Positions 20,994-29,243 of a stretch of DNA of 64,000 nt are shown piece after piece (position 1 is the stretch's first letter; each line of letters begins with the position of its first letter). Source of the DNA: Cafeteria roenbergensis (lineage: Eukaryota > Sar > Bigyra > Bicosoecida > Cafeteriaceae); contig VLTN01000011.1 in NCBI GenBank assembly GCA_008330645.1, positions 186,001 to 250,000 of the forward strand, given 5' to 3'. The notes under the pieces are model-generated. The model ran no database searches. It worked only from the letters and a program-made list of their open reading frames with translations, and was not told where the DNA came from. A program made the position numbers and the translations under genes.

Positions 20994-21738
20994 GTGCTAA
21001 GGACCATCGGCACATCGCGAGCGCCTTTTTCGAAGCGTCGCCCGCTGCCTGGCCACGGCGCACCACGCGCACTCTCCCCCCCTGGGCGACGATGGGCGCA
21101 TTCTCACTTGTTGCTGGACTGTCTCGAGGCTCAGTCCGTGCCACGAATCTGGGAGTGGCGGACAGAGCTGCGCCTTGGCTTGAGGCACCGTCGCCGGCGG
21201 GTGATCGATTGCCAGCGACCAAGTCCGGAGCCCAACACGGCAGGGCGCGCCCACTGATGCGCCCGTTGGGCTCGCCAGCTCGAGCAATAGTCGCGAGTCC
21301 GGGCAGCACGCAATCCAACGCATCGCGCGCTGCACGCTGCTGCTGGGCGACAGCAACCCTGCATGCGTCGCAGCCCCGGGGGCAGCGCAGATGGGACCCC
21401 GAGGTCCGTGCGATATGGCGCAGAACTCGTCGAGGGCAACCACACCATGGGCAGCGATGCAGGGCGCCATTGCGATCTCGCGAACCACACCAAAGGGTTG
21501 ACCCAGATCGGTGTGCTGACCGATTTTCTCAGCGGGCCGGGGCGCGAAGCTTCCTTCGCGAGTCTGCTTCGTCTGCGCGTCAATTTCAAAGTCGCGACCG
21601 CGCGTGCGTGCCTCGTCAATGCGCAGAGTGACACCTCCCTCGACCTCTTGCTTGACCAGCACACATACACCACTTGCGAGCTCGCTCCAAAAGGCAGTGG
21701 AAATTAACCGTGCGCCAGCCAAGCTTGGCCAGCTCGGG
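20994..21738. other. Intergenic region with ambiguous coding signal
   Basis: 745 nt lie between the Clu-TPR gene start and the stop of the next minus-strand gene. Two frames in opposite orientation look partly protein-like: + 21363-21707 (about 114 codons) and - 20997-21863 (about 288 codons). Each has only ~60-70% GC at third positions, well below the true genes, so neither is called. It could be the promoter plus an upstream exon of the Clu-TPR gene, or a decayed gene. Confidence 0.4.
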
Positions 21739-23784
21739 TCACGGCTCGCTGTGCCTAGCACCCTCCAATGGCCACGCCTCCCCGGCCTCCCACGCGCCAA
21801 GCGACTCGACCCCATCCTCCATGTCGTCGCCTCCGGGCGCGCCACCGTGCCGAGTCGGGCCACCGTCAGGAAGGCTGCCAGCGCGCGATCCTGGCAGGGG
21901 CCGGCGGAACAACGAGGGGGTGCCCTCTGCTGCGACGCCGCTGGCTGCCACTGCGCTCCTCACCCATCCGGCGGCGTCGGCCAAATGCTCCGCCGCGTCC
22001 ATGGCCTCTTTCCCTTCTGCTCTGGCGCGCCGCGCGGCCGCCCCGTCCTGGCCCTGCCTCAACGCCTCCGCCCTGGCGCGGTGCTCCGCTGCCTCAGTTC
22101 GCAAGCGCGCGATCTCCGCCATCACAGCGTCTTGGTCGACCGCAGCAGTGCCTTGACCCTCCTGTGCAGGTCGCTCACGGCTTGCTGGCCGCCGACCCCG
22201 CCCCGTCGTCGGCCCCCCCTTGGACGCCGCGGGGGGACTGCCGGTCCCCTTGCCCCGATCGGGCCCACGCACCCCGTCCCTCGTTTCAGCCCGCTGCGCC
22301 TGCGCTGGACGCACAACCCCTGCCCCCGACGCACGCGACCGCGCCCCCCTGCGACCGGGCCCCGCGGCGCTCGCGCGCGCAGCCGTGCCACCGTCCTCCG
22401 CCTCCCTCGCCTCCGACAGCCTCACTGCCTGGGCCGACAGCCGCGCGAGCCTCCTCCTCTCAGCCGCCAGCGCCCGCGCAGTCGGCCCGGCGCGCAGGTC
22501 ACCAGCCTCCGACTTGCTCCCTGCTCGCCCTTGCCGGTGGCGCCCTCCCCGCCCCGCTCCCCTCCCCCGCTGCCCTCTGCCGCGGGCAGCGCTGCCGGAC
22601 CGCGGTGGCGTCGCCCCTCGCTCGCCTCTGGCAGCCGGCGCCACCGCTAGCCCCTGCGGCTCGCGGGCGCCTCGCTCGCCCGCGCTCTCTGCCGCCTGCT
22701 CACGCGCGCCAGCACGTCCAGCCGACCACCACGGCGCACCCGATGCAGAGCCAACGCCAGACCGCCCCCTCCGAAGCGCGCTCTGGGGCCTTCGCGCCGG
22801 CGCCGCGCCCACGGGGCGCCTCGAAGCCGGAGCAGCAGCGGCCGCCCCCGACGGCCCCAGCCCCCTCCCCCGAACGCTGGGGGGAGGCACCGCCGCGCTC
22901 CTGGCCGCTCCCGCTGCCTCAGGCCGGCCGATCCGCGACCGGGCCGCTGAGCGCGACCCGCTCCTAGCAGCGTGCTTGCCAGGCACTGGGCGGCCTTGAG
23001 CCCGCTGCCAGCAGCCGCCGTCGTCGCCGCCGCCGTGTTCGCCGTCCTCGGACGGGGCGTAGGAGGAAGAGGAGGAGGAGGAGGAGGAGGGGGAGGAGCC
23101 CCTGCGCGCAGCTGATCGGCGCGGCGCGGGCGGCGCTGGCTCTGGTGCTTGCACAGGCGGGGATGCCCGAACAGCCGCGCGCCCTGACCCGTCGCTGCTG
23201 CCGCAGCTGGCGCTGCTGCTCCTGCGGGCCCTGCTGCGGCTGCGGGCGTCGGTGTCGGCGCGCTCCGTTCGGGCGTCGCGGTCCGATGCGGGCGCGGGGC
23301 CGGGCGCGGGCGCTGGCGCTGGCGCCAGGGCGGCCGACGGAGCAAGGGGGCGCCACGACGGCGCGCCCGTCTCCCATCGGGGCGCGTACCGGCGCGGGGG
23401 CGGCTCGCGCGAGCTGCTGGTTGCAGCGGCCGCGGCGTCTGGGCCTGCAGAGCGGCCTGGACGTGGCGGCGCGTCGAGCTTGGCGTCCAGGCCCGCGCGC
23501 CGCGCCACAGCGAGCGGGTTTGCTTTGCCAGACGCCATGGCTTGCAGCGACGCGATGGTCGCCTGGGCCGCCGCCTCGGCCTCCTCGATTGCCCACGCGA
23601 GCGCGGACGCCTGCTTGCGCGCGCCTGCCACCCTCTGGCCGTCCGCGGCATCGGCGGCACGCGGGCTTGGCGGCCGGGCGGCTGGAGCAAGTTCTGTCCC
23701 GAAGGCAGCCCGCGCCGCGCGGTGCAGAAACTGCGCAGCGTCGTCGTACTCGCGCGCCGCCGTTGCCGCAGTTGGCCAAGCCAT
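21739..23784 (-). CDS. Unrecognised Ala/Arg/Ser-rich, mostly disordered protein
   Basis: 681 aa from Met at 23784; the frame is open further upstream, but this Met starts the most protein-like segment. The N-terminus (about residues 1-100: AAREYDDAAQFLHRAARAAFG, AIEEAEAAAQATIASLQAM) is predicted helical and faintly recalls MIT- or TPR-like helical hairpins. The middle is low-complexity with Pro-Ala runs, a poly-Ser tract and Arg/Ser dipeptides. The last ~100 residues (DAVMAEIARLRTEAAEHRARAEALRQG) look like a short coiled coil. No catalytic motif is visible. It is divergent from PEX16 with a 375-bp spacer. I do not recognise the family; introns within the low-complexity part cannot be excluded. 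Confidence 0.55.
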   Translation of the reverse strand: MAWPTAATAAREYDDAAQFLHRAARAAFGTELAPAARPPSPRAADAADGQRVAGARKQASALAWAIEEAEAAAQATIASLQAMASGKANPLAVARRAGLDAKLDAPPRPGRSAGPDAAAAATSSSREPPPRRYAPRWETGAPSWRPLAPSAALAPAPAPAPGPAPASDRDARTERADTDARSRSRARRSSSASCGSSDGSGRAAVRASPPVQAPEPAPPAPRRSAARRGSSPSSSSSSSSSYAPSEDGEHGGGDDGGCWQRAQGRPVPGKHAARSGSRSAARSRIGRPEAAGAARSAAVPPPSVRGRGLGPSGAAAAAPASRRPVGAAPARRPQSALRRGRSGVGSASGAPWWSAGRAGAREQAAESAGERGAREPQGLAVAPAARGERGATPPRSGSAARGRGQRGRGAGRGGRHRQGRAGSKSEAGDLRAGPTARALAAERRRLARLSAQAVRLSEAREAEDGGTAARASAAGPGRRGARSRASGAGVVRPAQAQRAETRDGVRGPDRGKGTGSPPAASKGGPTTGRGRRPASRERPAQEGQGTAAVDQDAVMAEIARLRTEAAEHRARAEALRQGQDGAAARRARAEGKEAMDAAEHLADAAGWVRSAVAASGVAAEGTPSLFRRPLPGSRAGSLPDGGPTRHGGAPGGDDMEDGVESLGAWEAGEAWPLEGARHSEP

Positions 23785-24159
23785 GAGATTGCCGCGCGGG
23801 CCAGGGCACGTAGCGCAGCTCAGGCCGCCTCGCGCACCCAATTCACTGCGCCACGACTTGCGTGCACTTGTCACCCGACTGCGGCTGCGATGCGGGACTG
23901 GGCGGCGGGGAGCAGGCGGCCAAGTGTGGCTGCACGCCCGCAACTCGGACGCGAATACCGCTCCAACTCAGAACGCCGTCAGCGCATAGTCGTGGCCGAC
24001 CCCGGCAGCTCCTGCAGAGTCCCGCGCGTCGCCCGAAAGCGGCAACATGGGGCGAGCTCAACCCTGCGCTCGCACCTGCGCGCGCTCCCCGTCGCGCAGC
24101 GGGAGGCTTGCTCAAGGCGGCACAGCTCGCCGCATCCTTCACCGGCTCCGTCGCCCGGC
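23785..24159. promoter_or_regulatory. Divergent spacer upstream of PEX16
   Basis: 375 bp between two divergent start codons must hold both promoters. No motif stands out. Confidence 0.4.
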
Positions 24160-26136
24160 ATGGCATCTCCTGGCGAGCAGGCAGGGCAGTCGCGATCTCA
24201 AGGGGCTGCCCTGAGCGCCGACGAGTGCGATGCGCTGGCGCGACGCTCCCCGCTGCCGGCTCCCCGTCTGCCAGCGACGGGCAACGGCGTGCCGGCTGGT
24301 GCCACCCCTCTCGTGCCGACGGGCGCGACTGCGCCTTCGCGCGCGCCCAGCTCTGGCGCCGGCGCAGCCAGCGCAGCCGCCGCCGCCGCCGGCGCACCTT
24401 CAGGCGCCGCTGCCGCCAGCGTGTTTCCCTTTGAGATTCCGCCCTCGCTCGAGCCCGCTGCGTACGCCCAGTGGATTCGGGCGGATGCCGCTGGTCGGCG
24501 CGCGCGCCGAATGGAGGAGGTGCTCAGCACGCTCACCCTTGTCTTGCCGAGCCTCTTGGGCAGCGCCGGCGAGGTGGTGAGCGAGGGCATGACAGCACTC
24601 TCTGGCCTGCTCTCCATGCACCACGCGGTGCTGCTGCGCGGCGACCCCACCCTGGCGGCCGCTCGCCGCGAGCGGGCCCGCGCGGCGGCGGCGGAGGCAG
24701 CAGGGTCCCGGACCGCCCGCCTCCCGCTCGCCCCCGAGACGGAGCGCATGCTGCAGTGGGCGCTTTCCGTGATTGGAAACGTTGACGCGGTTGTTGAGAT
24801 TGCCGTGCTGCGCGCCGCGGGGCCCAAGGCCCGCTGGGTGTCCGTGGCTGGTCTGGAGACTGCGCGGGCGGCACTCAAGCTGGCGCTGCTGTGGCAGGGG
24901 CAGCACCGCAGGGCCAGGGGCGACGCTGACGCGCCCCGACACTTGATCAACGGCGGGAGGGTCGACTTCGACCCCGCCCAGCAGCCCGGGGCGGCCGCTG
25001 CGGCGCCGGCGGGGAGCGCGCCGGAGCCGGACACGCAGCGTGCGGCCCTGGCAGCGGCGTGGGCGGCAGCGGCCGGCCGCTCCAGCGCCGACGCGGCAGA
25101 GGCTGCGCCGCCCCCCGCCACCGCGGCAGAGGCAGACGGAGCGGGGGAGGCCGCGAGGGCGTCAGCGGCCGCGGCCGCGGCGGGGCCTGGCGACGCAGCT
25201 GCCGCCCCTCTCTCTCGCCTGGCGTCGGCAGCGGAGGCCGGGGCAGAGACCGAGGCCGCCGGCAGCGCCTCCGCAGCGTACTGGGAGGGCTCCAGGTCCG
25301 GTGTGCGGCTCTGCATTCCCGCCGGCGTCGGGGCGGAGGCGACGGCTTCGGCAGAGGCGGAGGGCGCGGGGCGCGACCTGGACGCTGCGGCAGCGCCCCT
25401 GCGCGCCGCGGCGGAGGTCGCCGCCATCCTGCGGCCCGCGGTGTACGCTGCTGGCAGAGCCGCAATGCCCGGGGAGGGCGCGGCCGCGCCTTGGCTGCCC
25501 TGGCTCGCCTCAGCCGCGCTGGACGCGGCATCCTTCAGCCTCGTCGCGGCAGCCGAGCACAGGGCGAGCGGCGTTCCTGCCAGCGACGCCCGCCCTCCGC
25601 CCTCGCGCACGGAGTCCGCGCTGGAGTCCGTCGCGGCGGCGCTGGGAGCGTGGGCGGCGCCCGCGCCGGCGAGGGCGGGAGCGTCCGCCGAGGACATGCT
25701 GACGCTGCCCCCCGCCAGCCTCGCCAGCGTTGCGACCGGCGTGTCGGCAGCAGTGGCCGCCACAGGCGCAGCAGGGGGGGCCGCCCCCCCCGCCCCCACC
25801 CCCACCTCCACCTCCTCAACCCCCGCCGCCGCCCCGGCCGCGCTCTCTCTCCCGTCCGCCATCGCTCGCCAGCTGGTCTTCTGGTTCATCAGCGGCAAGG
25901 GCTCCCGCCACTCCACTCTGTCCACGGTGGAGGCCGGCGAGCTGAGCCGGCGGCAGTGGGCCCTCCTCTTCTACTTCACCAGGGACCCCATCTGGTCGGT
26001 GCTCACCAAGCCGGCGCTGGAGCGCATCCTCGGCCCGCTAGAGAGCATCCCGCTGCTGGGCATGGCCATCGGCCCCATTCGCTCCATGGCAGAGTACTAC
26101 CAGTCCCTGCACTCGCAGACGGCGGGCGCTGTGTGA
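24160..26136 (+). CDS. PEX16: Peroxisomal membrane biogenesis protein PEX16, enlarged by Ala-rich inserts
   Basis: 658 aa, about twice the usual 330-360. PEX16 is an integral membrane protein that recruits PEX3 and starts peroxisomal membrane assembly at the ER. Conserved blocks appear in the family order: AYAQWIRADAAGRRARRMEE followed by LTLVLPSLLG (N-terminal helices); ERMLQWALSVIGNVDAVVEI and ARWVSVAGLETARAALKLAL (match 'LLTWLSVLECVEVFMEMGA...RWLVIALVQLAKAVLRM'); WLPWLASAALDAASFSL (match 'WKPWLLAGVVDVTSLSL'); and the C-terminal ELSRRQWALLFYFTRDP with the family's 'RR-LLLYYLLRSPFYD' pattern. The extra length is Ala/Pro/Glu-rich sequence before residue 90 and between the central and C-terminal blocks. 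The start at 24160 (MASPGEQAG) is the first plausible Met. Strong assignment. Confidence 0.88.
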   Translation: MASPGEQAGQSRSQGAALSADECDALARRSPLPAPRLPATGNGVPAGATPLVPTGATAPSRAPSSGAGAASAAAAAAGAPSGAAAASVFPFEIPPSLEPAAYAQWIRADAAGRRARRMEEVLSTLTLVLPSLLGSAGEVVSEGMTALSGLLSMHHAVLLRGDPTLAAARRERARAAAAEAAGSRTARLPLAPETERMLQWALSVIGNVDAVVEIAVLRAAGPKARWVSVAGLETARAALKLALLWQGQHRRARGDADAPRHLINGGRVDFDPAQQPGAAAAAPAGSAPEPDTQRAALAAAWAAAAGRSSADAAEAAPPPATAAEADGAGEAARASAAAAAAGPGDAAAAPLSRLASAAEAGAETEAAGSASAAYWEGSRSGVRLCIPAGVGAEATASAEAEGAGRDLDAAAAPLRAAAEVAAILRPAVYAAGRAAMPGEGAAAPWLPWLASAALDAASFSLVAAAEHRASGVPASDARPPPSRTESALESVAAALGAWAAPAPARAGASAEDMLTLPPASLASVATGVSAAVAATGAAGGAAPPAPTPTSTSSTPAAAPAALSLPSAIARQLVFWFISGKGSRHSTLSTVEAGELSRRQWALLFYFTRDPIWSVLTKPALERILGPLESIPLLGMAIGPIRSMAEYYQSLHSQTAGAV

Positions 26137-26672
26137 ATCCCGACGGACCGCCCCGCCGAGCGGCAGCTGTGCCATTGCCACGCGCGGCCCTGTCTGTCGT
26201 CGCGAGCGGTGGGCACCCGCAAGGGCCGCGCGGGCCGGTGGCGCGGCTGCCGCCCGAGCCGCAACCGCTGCAAAAAACAAGATCGAATTCGCAAACGCGC
26301 GCGGCTTGGCTGAGCCCGGGTCCTGGCGCCCACCCAGCGCGCGCGCAAGCGGGGCAAGGCTGTGGCAGCGGGAGTGGGAGCCCGAGCGTGGCAAGGGCCG
26401 CGCCTGGCCATCGAGTGCGGCTCTATGGTCAGCGTTCGCCGCCCAGCCCAGCACGCGCGAGCAACACGCCAAAGCCGGCGCGCCTGTGCATGCTGCGCCC
26501 AAGCCGTTGAGGCGCGTGTGTCCGTCTCGACCTAAGGGCTGCCAGCCACCCAGGCCACCCGAGAGCCAAGCCAACGCATTTGGCGGCGCGCACACTCACG
26601 GGCACAACTCACAAAGAGGCAGGGGGGGGTGTGGGCGGGCCGCGCTCTAGTACACTCGCGCAAGCATAGCGG
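26137..26672. other. Convergent 3' intergenic region, no gene seen
   Basis: It lies between the PEX16 stop and a 53-bp repeat array next to the following minus-strand gene. Nothing coding-like is seen; presumably 3' UTRs. Confidence 0.55.
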
Positions 26673-26799
26673 GCGCCGCTCGGCCTCCTCTGCCGCGCTC
26701 AGCGGCGGCCTGCTCCGCCGGCACGGCGCCGCTCGGCCTCCTCTGCCGCGCTCAGCGGCGGCCTGCTCCGCCGGCACGGCGCCGCTCGGCCTCCTCTGC
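26673..26799. repeat. 53-bp tandem repeat, ~2.4 copies, spanning a stop codon
   Basis: Identical units begin at 26681 and 26734, and a partial copy at 26787 extends into the coding sequence of the flanking minus-strand gene. Each unit carries the gene's terminal codons and its TGA stop. Because 53 is not a multiple of three, the distal copies are out of frame with the gene. Confidence 0.9.
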
Positions 26800-27717
26800 T
26801 GCGGACATCAGAGCCTCGATGTCAGCCACAGACGGGGCCGCGTCCTCCCCCCGCCCGCCGCGCCGAGCAGGGGCCCCGCCTGCCGCCGATCCGTCCGATC
26901 CTTCCTCCGCGTCGTGAGCTCCGTCGGCGCCGTCTCCGCCCCTGCCGCTGCCGATTCCCATGTCAAGGCCCTTTCCGCCGGCCTCGAGCAGGTTCCCGCC
27001 CTTGTGGGACAGCATGTAGCGCACCACGGGCAGGAATAGGCCGCCCACAGCGCCGAGCGCCGCGTACCAGACCACGGTGGCGGTGGGCGAGGTCATGCGA
27101 AACAGCACCGCAGGCGCAGCCTTGGACGAGTCGCGCACCAGCGCAACGAGGGCGCCGGCAATGCCCCCCGTAACCGCTTGGCTCGCGGTGGTGTCTGCGC
27201 CGCTCGCGCCATCGTTGTGGCGCGGGCCGATGCGAAGCTGGTCCTCGGCAACAACCTGCGCAGTGCCGGCCAGCACGGCCCAGCCGACCGGCCGCGCAAC
27301 CACGCCCGAGGCGTATGCGAAGACCTTCCCCATGCGCTGCAGCCGCGGAAGCTCCCTGCGGTTGATTTGCCGAAACAGAACGCGCGCAGATGCGCTGCTG
27401 GTGGACTGGCTGGCGGGCAACGCGGCTTCGTAGCAGGCCAGCTCCAGCTTGCCCTTGCCAACCCTCCCGCGGCTTGGCGCCTGACCCAAGGCTGGCACCC
27501 GCACACGCACGCGGGATTATCCCGCTCACTTCCATGCGGCCGTCGGTGCCAGGAGGCGCGCGATGGCGGCCGGGCCTCCGACGTAGAGGAGCACTGGCAC
27601 TGCCGCCAGCGCCGTCTGCGCGAGCGTCGCTTGCAAAATGTCAGTCATGCTGGCTTGCCGCAGGCGGCGGAGCGCCTCAGCATACTCGGCACTCGAGCGC
27701 TTTCGTTGGCCCTCCAT
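26752..27717 (-). CDS. Unrecognised small, probably multi-pass membrane protein
   Basis: Proposed exons are 27717-27530 and 27463-26752, joined across a 66-nt intron (GTGAGC donor; acceptor CGGGAG), giving 299 aa with the reading phase preserved. Exon 1 starts MEGQRKRSSAEYAEALRRL and carries a hydrophobic stretch (LAQTALAAVPVLLYVGG). Exon 2 adds more: ARPVGWAVLAGTAQVV, AVTGGIAGALVALV and ATVVWYAALGAVGGLFLPVV, whose GxxxG-rich spacing vaguely recalls Tim17-type or other mitochondrial inner-membrane proteins. The C-terminus is charged and low-complexity, ending SAAEEAERRRAGGAGRR. The acceptor choice is the weakest point: other AGs nearby give the wrong frame. It is divergent from the NIP30-like gene (190 bp between starts). 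I do not recognise the family. Confidence 0.5.
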
Positions 27718-27907
27718 CCTTCCGGGCTTGCGGGCGGCGCGGTGCTCGCACCTGGCAGCGCCGGTCGCCTTGCGAAGCAACACCCTGCTCGCCTCTGCCG
27801 GAATCGCGCTGCGGCACCAGGCGGGCCGCACCTCCTATCCGGGTCGGACGCCTAGCCCCTGAACAGGTAGCGTATCTGCCTTTCCTCGCCTGGTTGGCTC
27901 GGGCGTC

Positions 27908-28660
27908 ATGAGCCTCGGGGACGGGTTCGAGGCGGCGGAGGTGCTGCAAGTGACTGAGACGGGCAAGTTTGACACCAAGGCCATCAAGCAGGGCGACGAA
28001 GGACCGCGCGACCTGCTCATCCTGAAGCAGCGCGAGCTCGAGAACCCCGGGGCAGCTGCCGCAGCGGAGGCGGCTTCCCTTGCCCGAGAAAATGGAGCAG
28101 GCCTGGGCACACACCCGGAGCAAACGCCCAAGGACCGCGTGCAGGCGCTCATGGGCTCGCGCGGGCTTGAGGACGACGAGGTGGAGTTCTTGGACGGCGT
28201 TCGCTCCAAGGCGTTGGCGAAGGAGCGCGCTGCCAAGCGGGCGCGCGAGGAGGCCGAGGACGAGTTTGATGCCGCGCTGCGAGAGCGCGTGGTGGCGACC
28301 GCCGGGCCGGTTGCTGGCATTGCTGTCAAAGCGGACGGCAATCTGTTGCCCCCCGCAGCCCCTGGCGCGTCGGCAGCCTCGATCTCGGCTGCAGCCGCTC
28401 CCTCGACTATGGGCCGCGGGCTTGCTGACGCCAAGCGTGGCTCTGCCAAGTCGTCGCACTTTGCTCTCATGATGGCGAGGCGACAGCGGCCAGCGGCCAG
28501 CCCCAGCTCCAGCTCCAGCCCTTCGGCGGCGGCCCGCGCTGGCCCAGCCCCGTCGTGCGGACAAGAGTCTGAGCCGAAGCGGCCGCGCCAGGCTGCAGCG
28601 CTCTCCAGGGCTGCCGCAGCCATCGCCACCTACGCTTCGTCGGACTCTGAGAGTGACTGA
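27908..28660 (+). CDS. FAM192A/NIP30 (PIP30/Fyv6) N-terminal-domain protein
   Basis: 250 aa, single exon. The central segment RGLEDDEVEFLDGVRSKALAK (residues ~79-100) closely follows the NIP30 signature 'RGLDEDEVEFLD-V', and it is followed by the expected Arg/Lys/Glu helix (ERAAKRAREEAEDEF). In animals the family member PIP30 binds the proteasome activator PA28-gamma; the yeast member Fyv6 works in the second step of splicing. Which role applies here is unknown. The rest is Ala/Ser-rich, and the C-terminus (SDSESD) is serine-acidic, like CK2-phosphorylated tails known in PIP30. ATG 27908 is the first in frame, 190 bp from the divergent membrane-protein gene. Confidence 0.8.
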   Translation: MSLGDGFEAAEVLQVTETGKFDTKAIKQGDEGPRDLLILKQRELENPGAAAAAEAASLARENGAGLGTHPEQTPKDRVQALMGSRGLEDDEVEFLDGVRSKALAKERAAKRAREEAEDEFDAALRERVVATAGPVAGIAVKADGNLLPPAAPGASAASISAAAAPSTMGRGLADAKRGSAKSSHFALMMARRQRPAASPSSSSSPSAAARAGPAPSCGQESEPKRPRQAAALSRAAAAIATYASSDSESD

Positions 28661-28883
28661 ATCAAGAGCGCGTTGGACGCTGGCCCGTGGTCCGGCGCAG
28701 GACCGTGTGCCTGTGGCGCAGCTGGCACGGCCACGCTTCAATTTCGCTTCGCAGGCAAGCCTCGCCCCGACGCTGGCGCTGCCACGGGGGCCGGCTGGCT
28801 CGTGAAATTCCCACTGTTGCCGTTGCCTGCGAGCGTGGCAGGGGCACGGGCGCCGTTTAACCGCCCCTTGGAACCCCAAGGCT

Positions 28884-28911
28884 GGTGTGTGTGTGTGGGG
28901 GGGGGGGGGGG
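28884..28911. repeat. GT run followed by 15 G
   Basis: A short (GT)n stretch runs into an uninterrupted G15 tract in the convergent spacer. It is a candidate slippage site and a likely sequencing-error hotspot. Confidence 0.9.
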
Positions 28912-29055
28912 CGGCTTGGCAAGGCGCGCTCGTTCCGCCAGCATCGCGAAACCGCCTCACGCATGTGCAAGCCTGCTCGCTGCAGTCGAACGAGCGGTGC
29001 AGCTCTCCAAACCACGGGCCCAGAATCATCCAGTCCGTCCCGCCGGCAGCCCGTT

Positions 29056-29118
29056 GCCCGACGGCGCGCTGCTCTCCTCGGCAGCCCATGGCCCGACGGC
29101 GCGCTGCTCTCCTCGGCA
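29056..29118. repeat. 35-bp tandem duplication
   Basis: Two 28-nt identical blocks begin at 29056 and 29091 (period 35) in the 3' intergenic spacer. Confidence 0.85.
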
Positions 29119-29243
29119 GTCCGTGCGGCGCCGCAGCCAGCCCGTGGAATGCCATCGAGACCCAAGTCGGCTTGCGGAACCAGCGCGCCGCTCGGCGCCA
29201 CCACGGACGTTGCGCGCTCTTTGGCCACCGATGAGCTGCAAGG

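Larger units (their letters stand above)
28661..29243. other. Convergent 3' intergenic region with simple repeats
   Basis: It lies between the NIP30-like stop and the stop of the second Clu-like gene. It contains a GT dinucleotide run with 15 consecutive G (28884-28911) and a 35-bp tandem duplication (29056-29118). No coding frame is credible. Confidence 0.65.
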
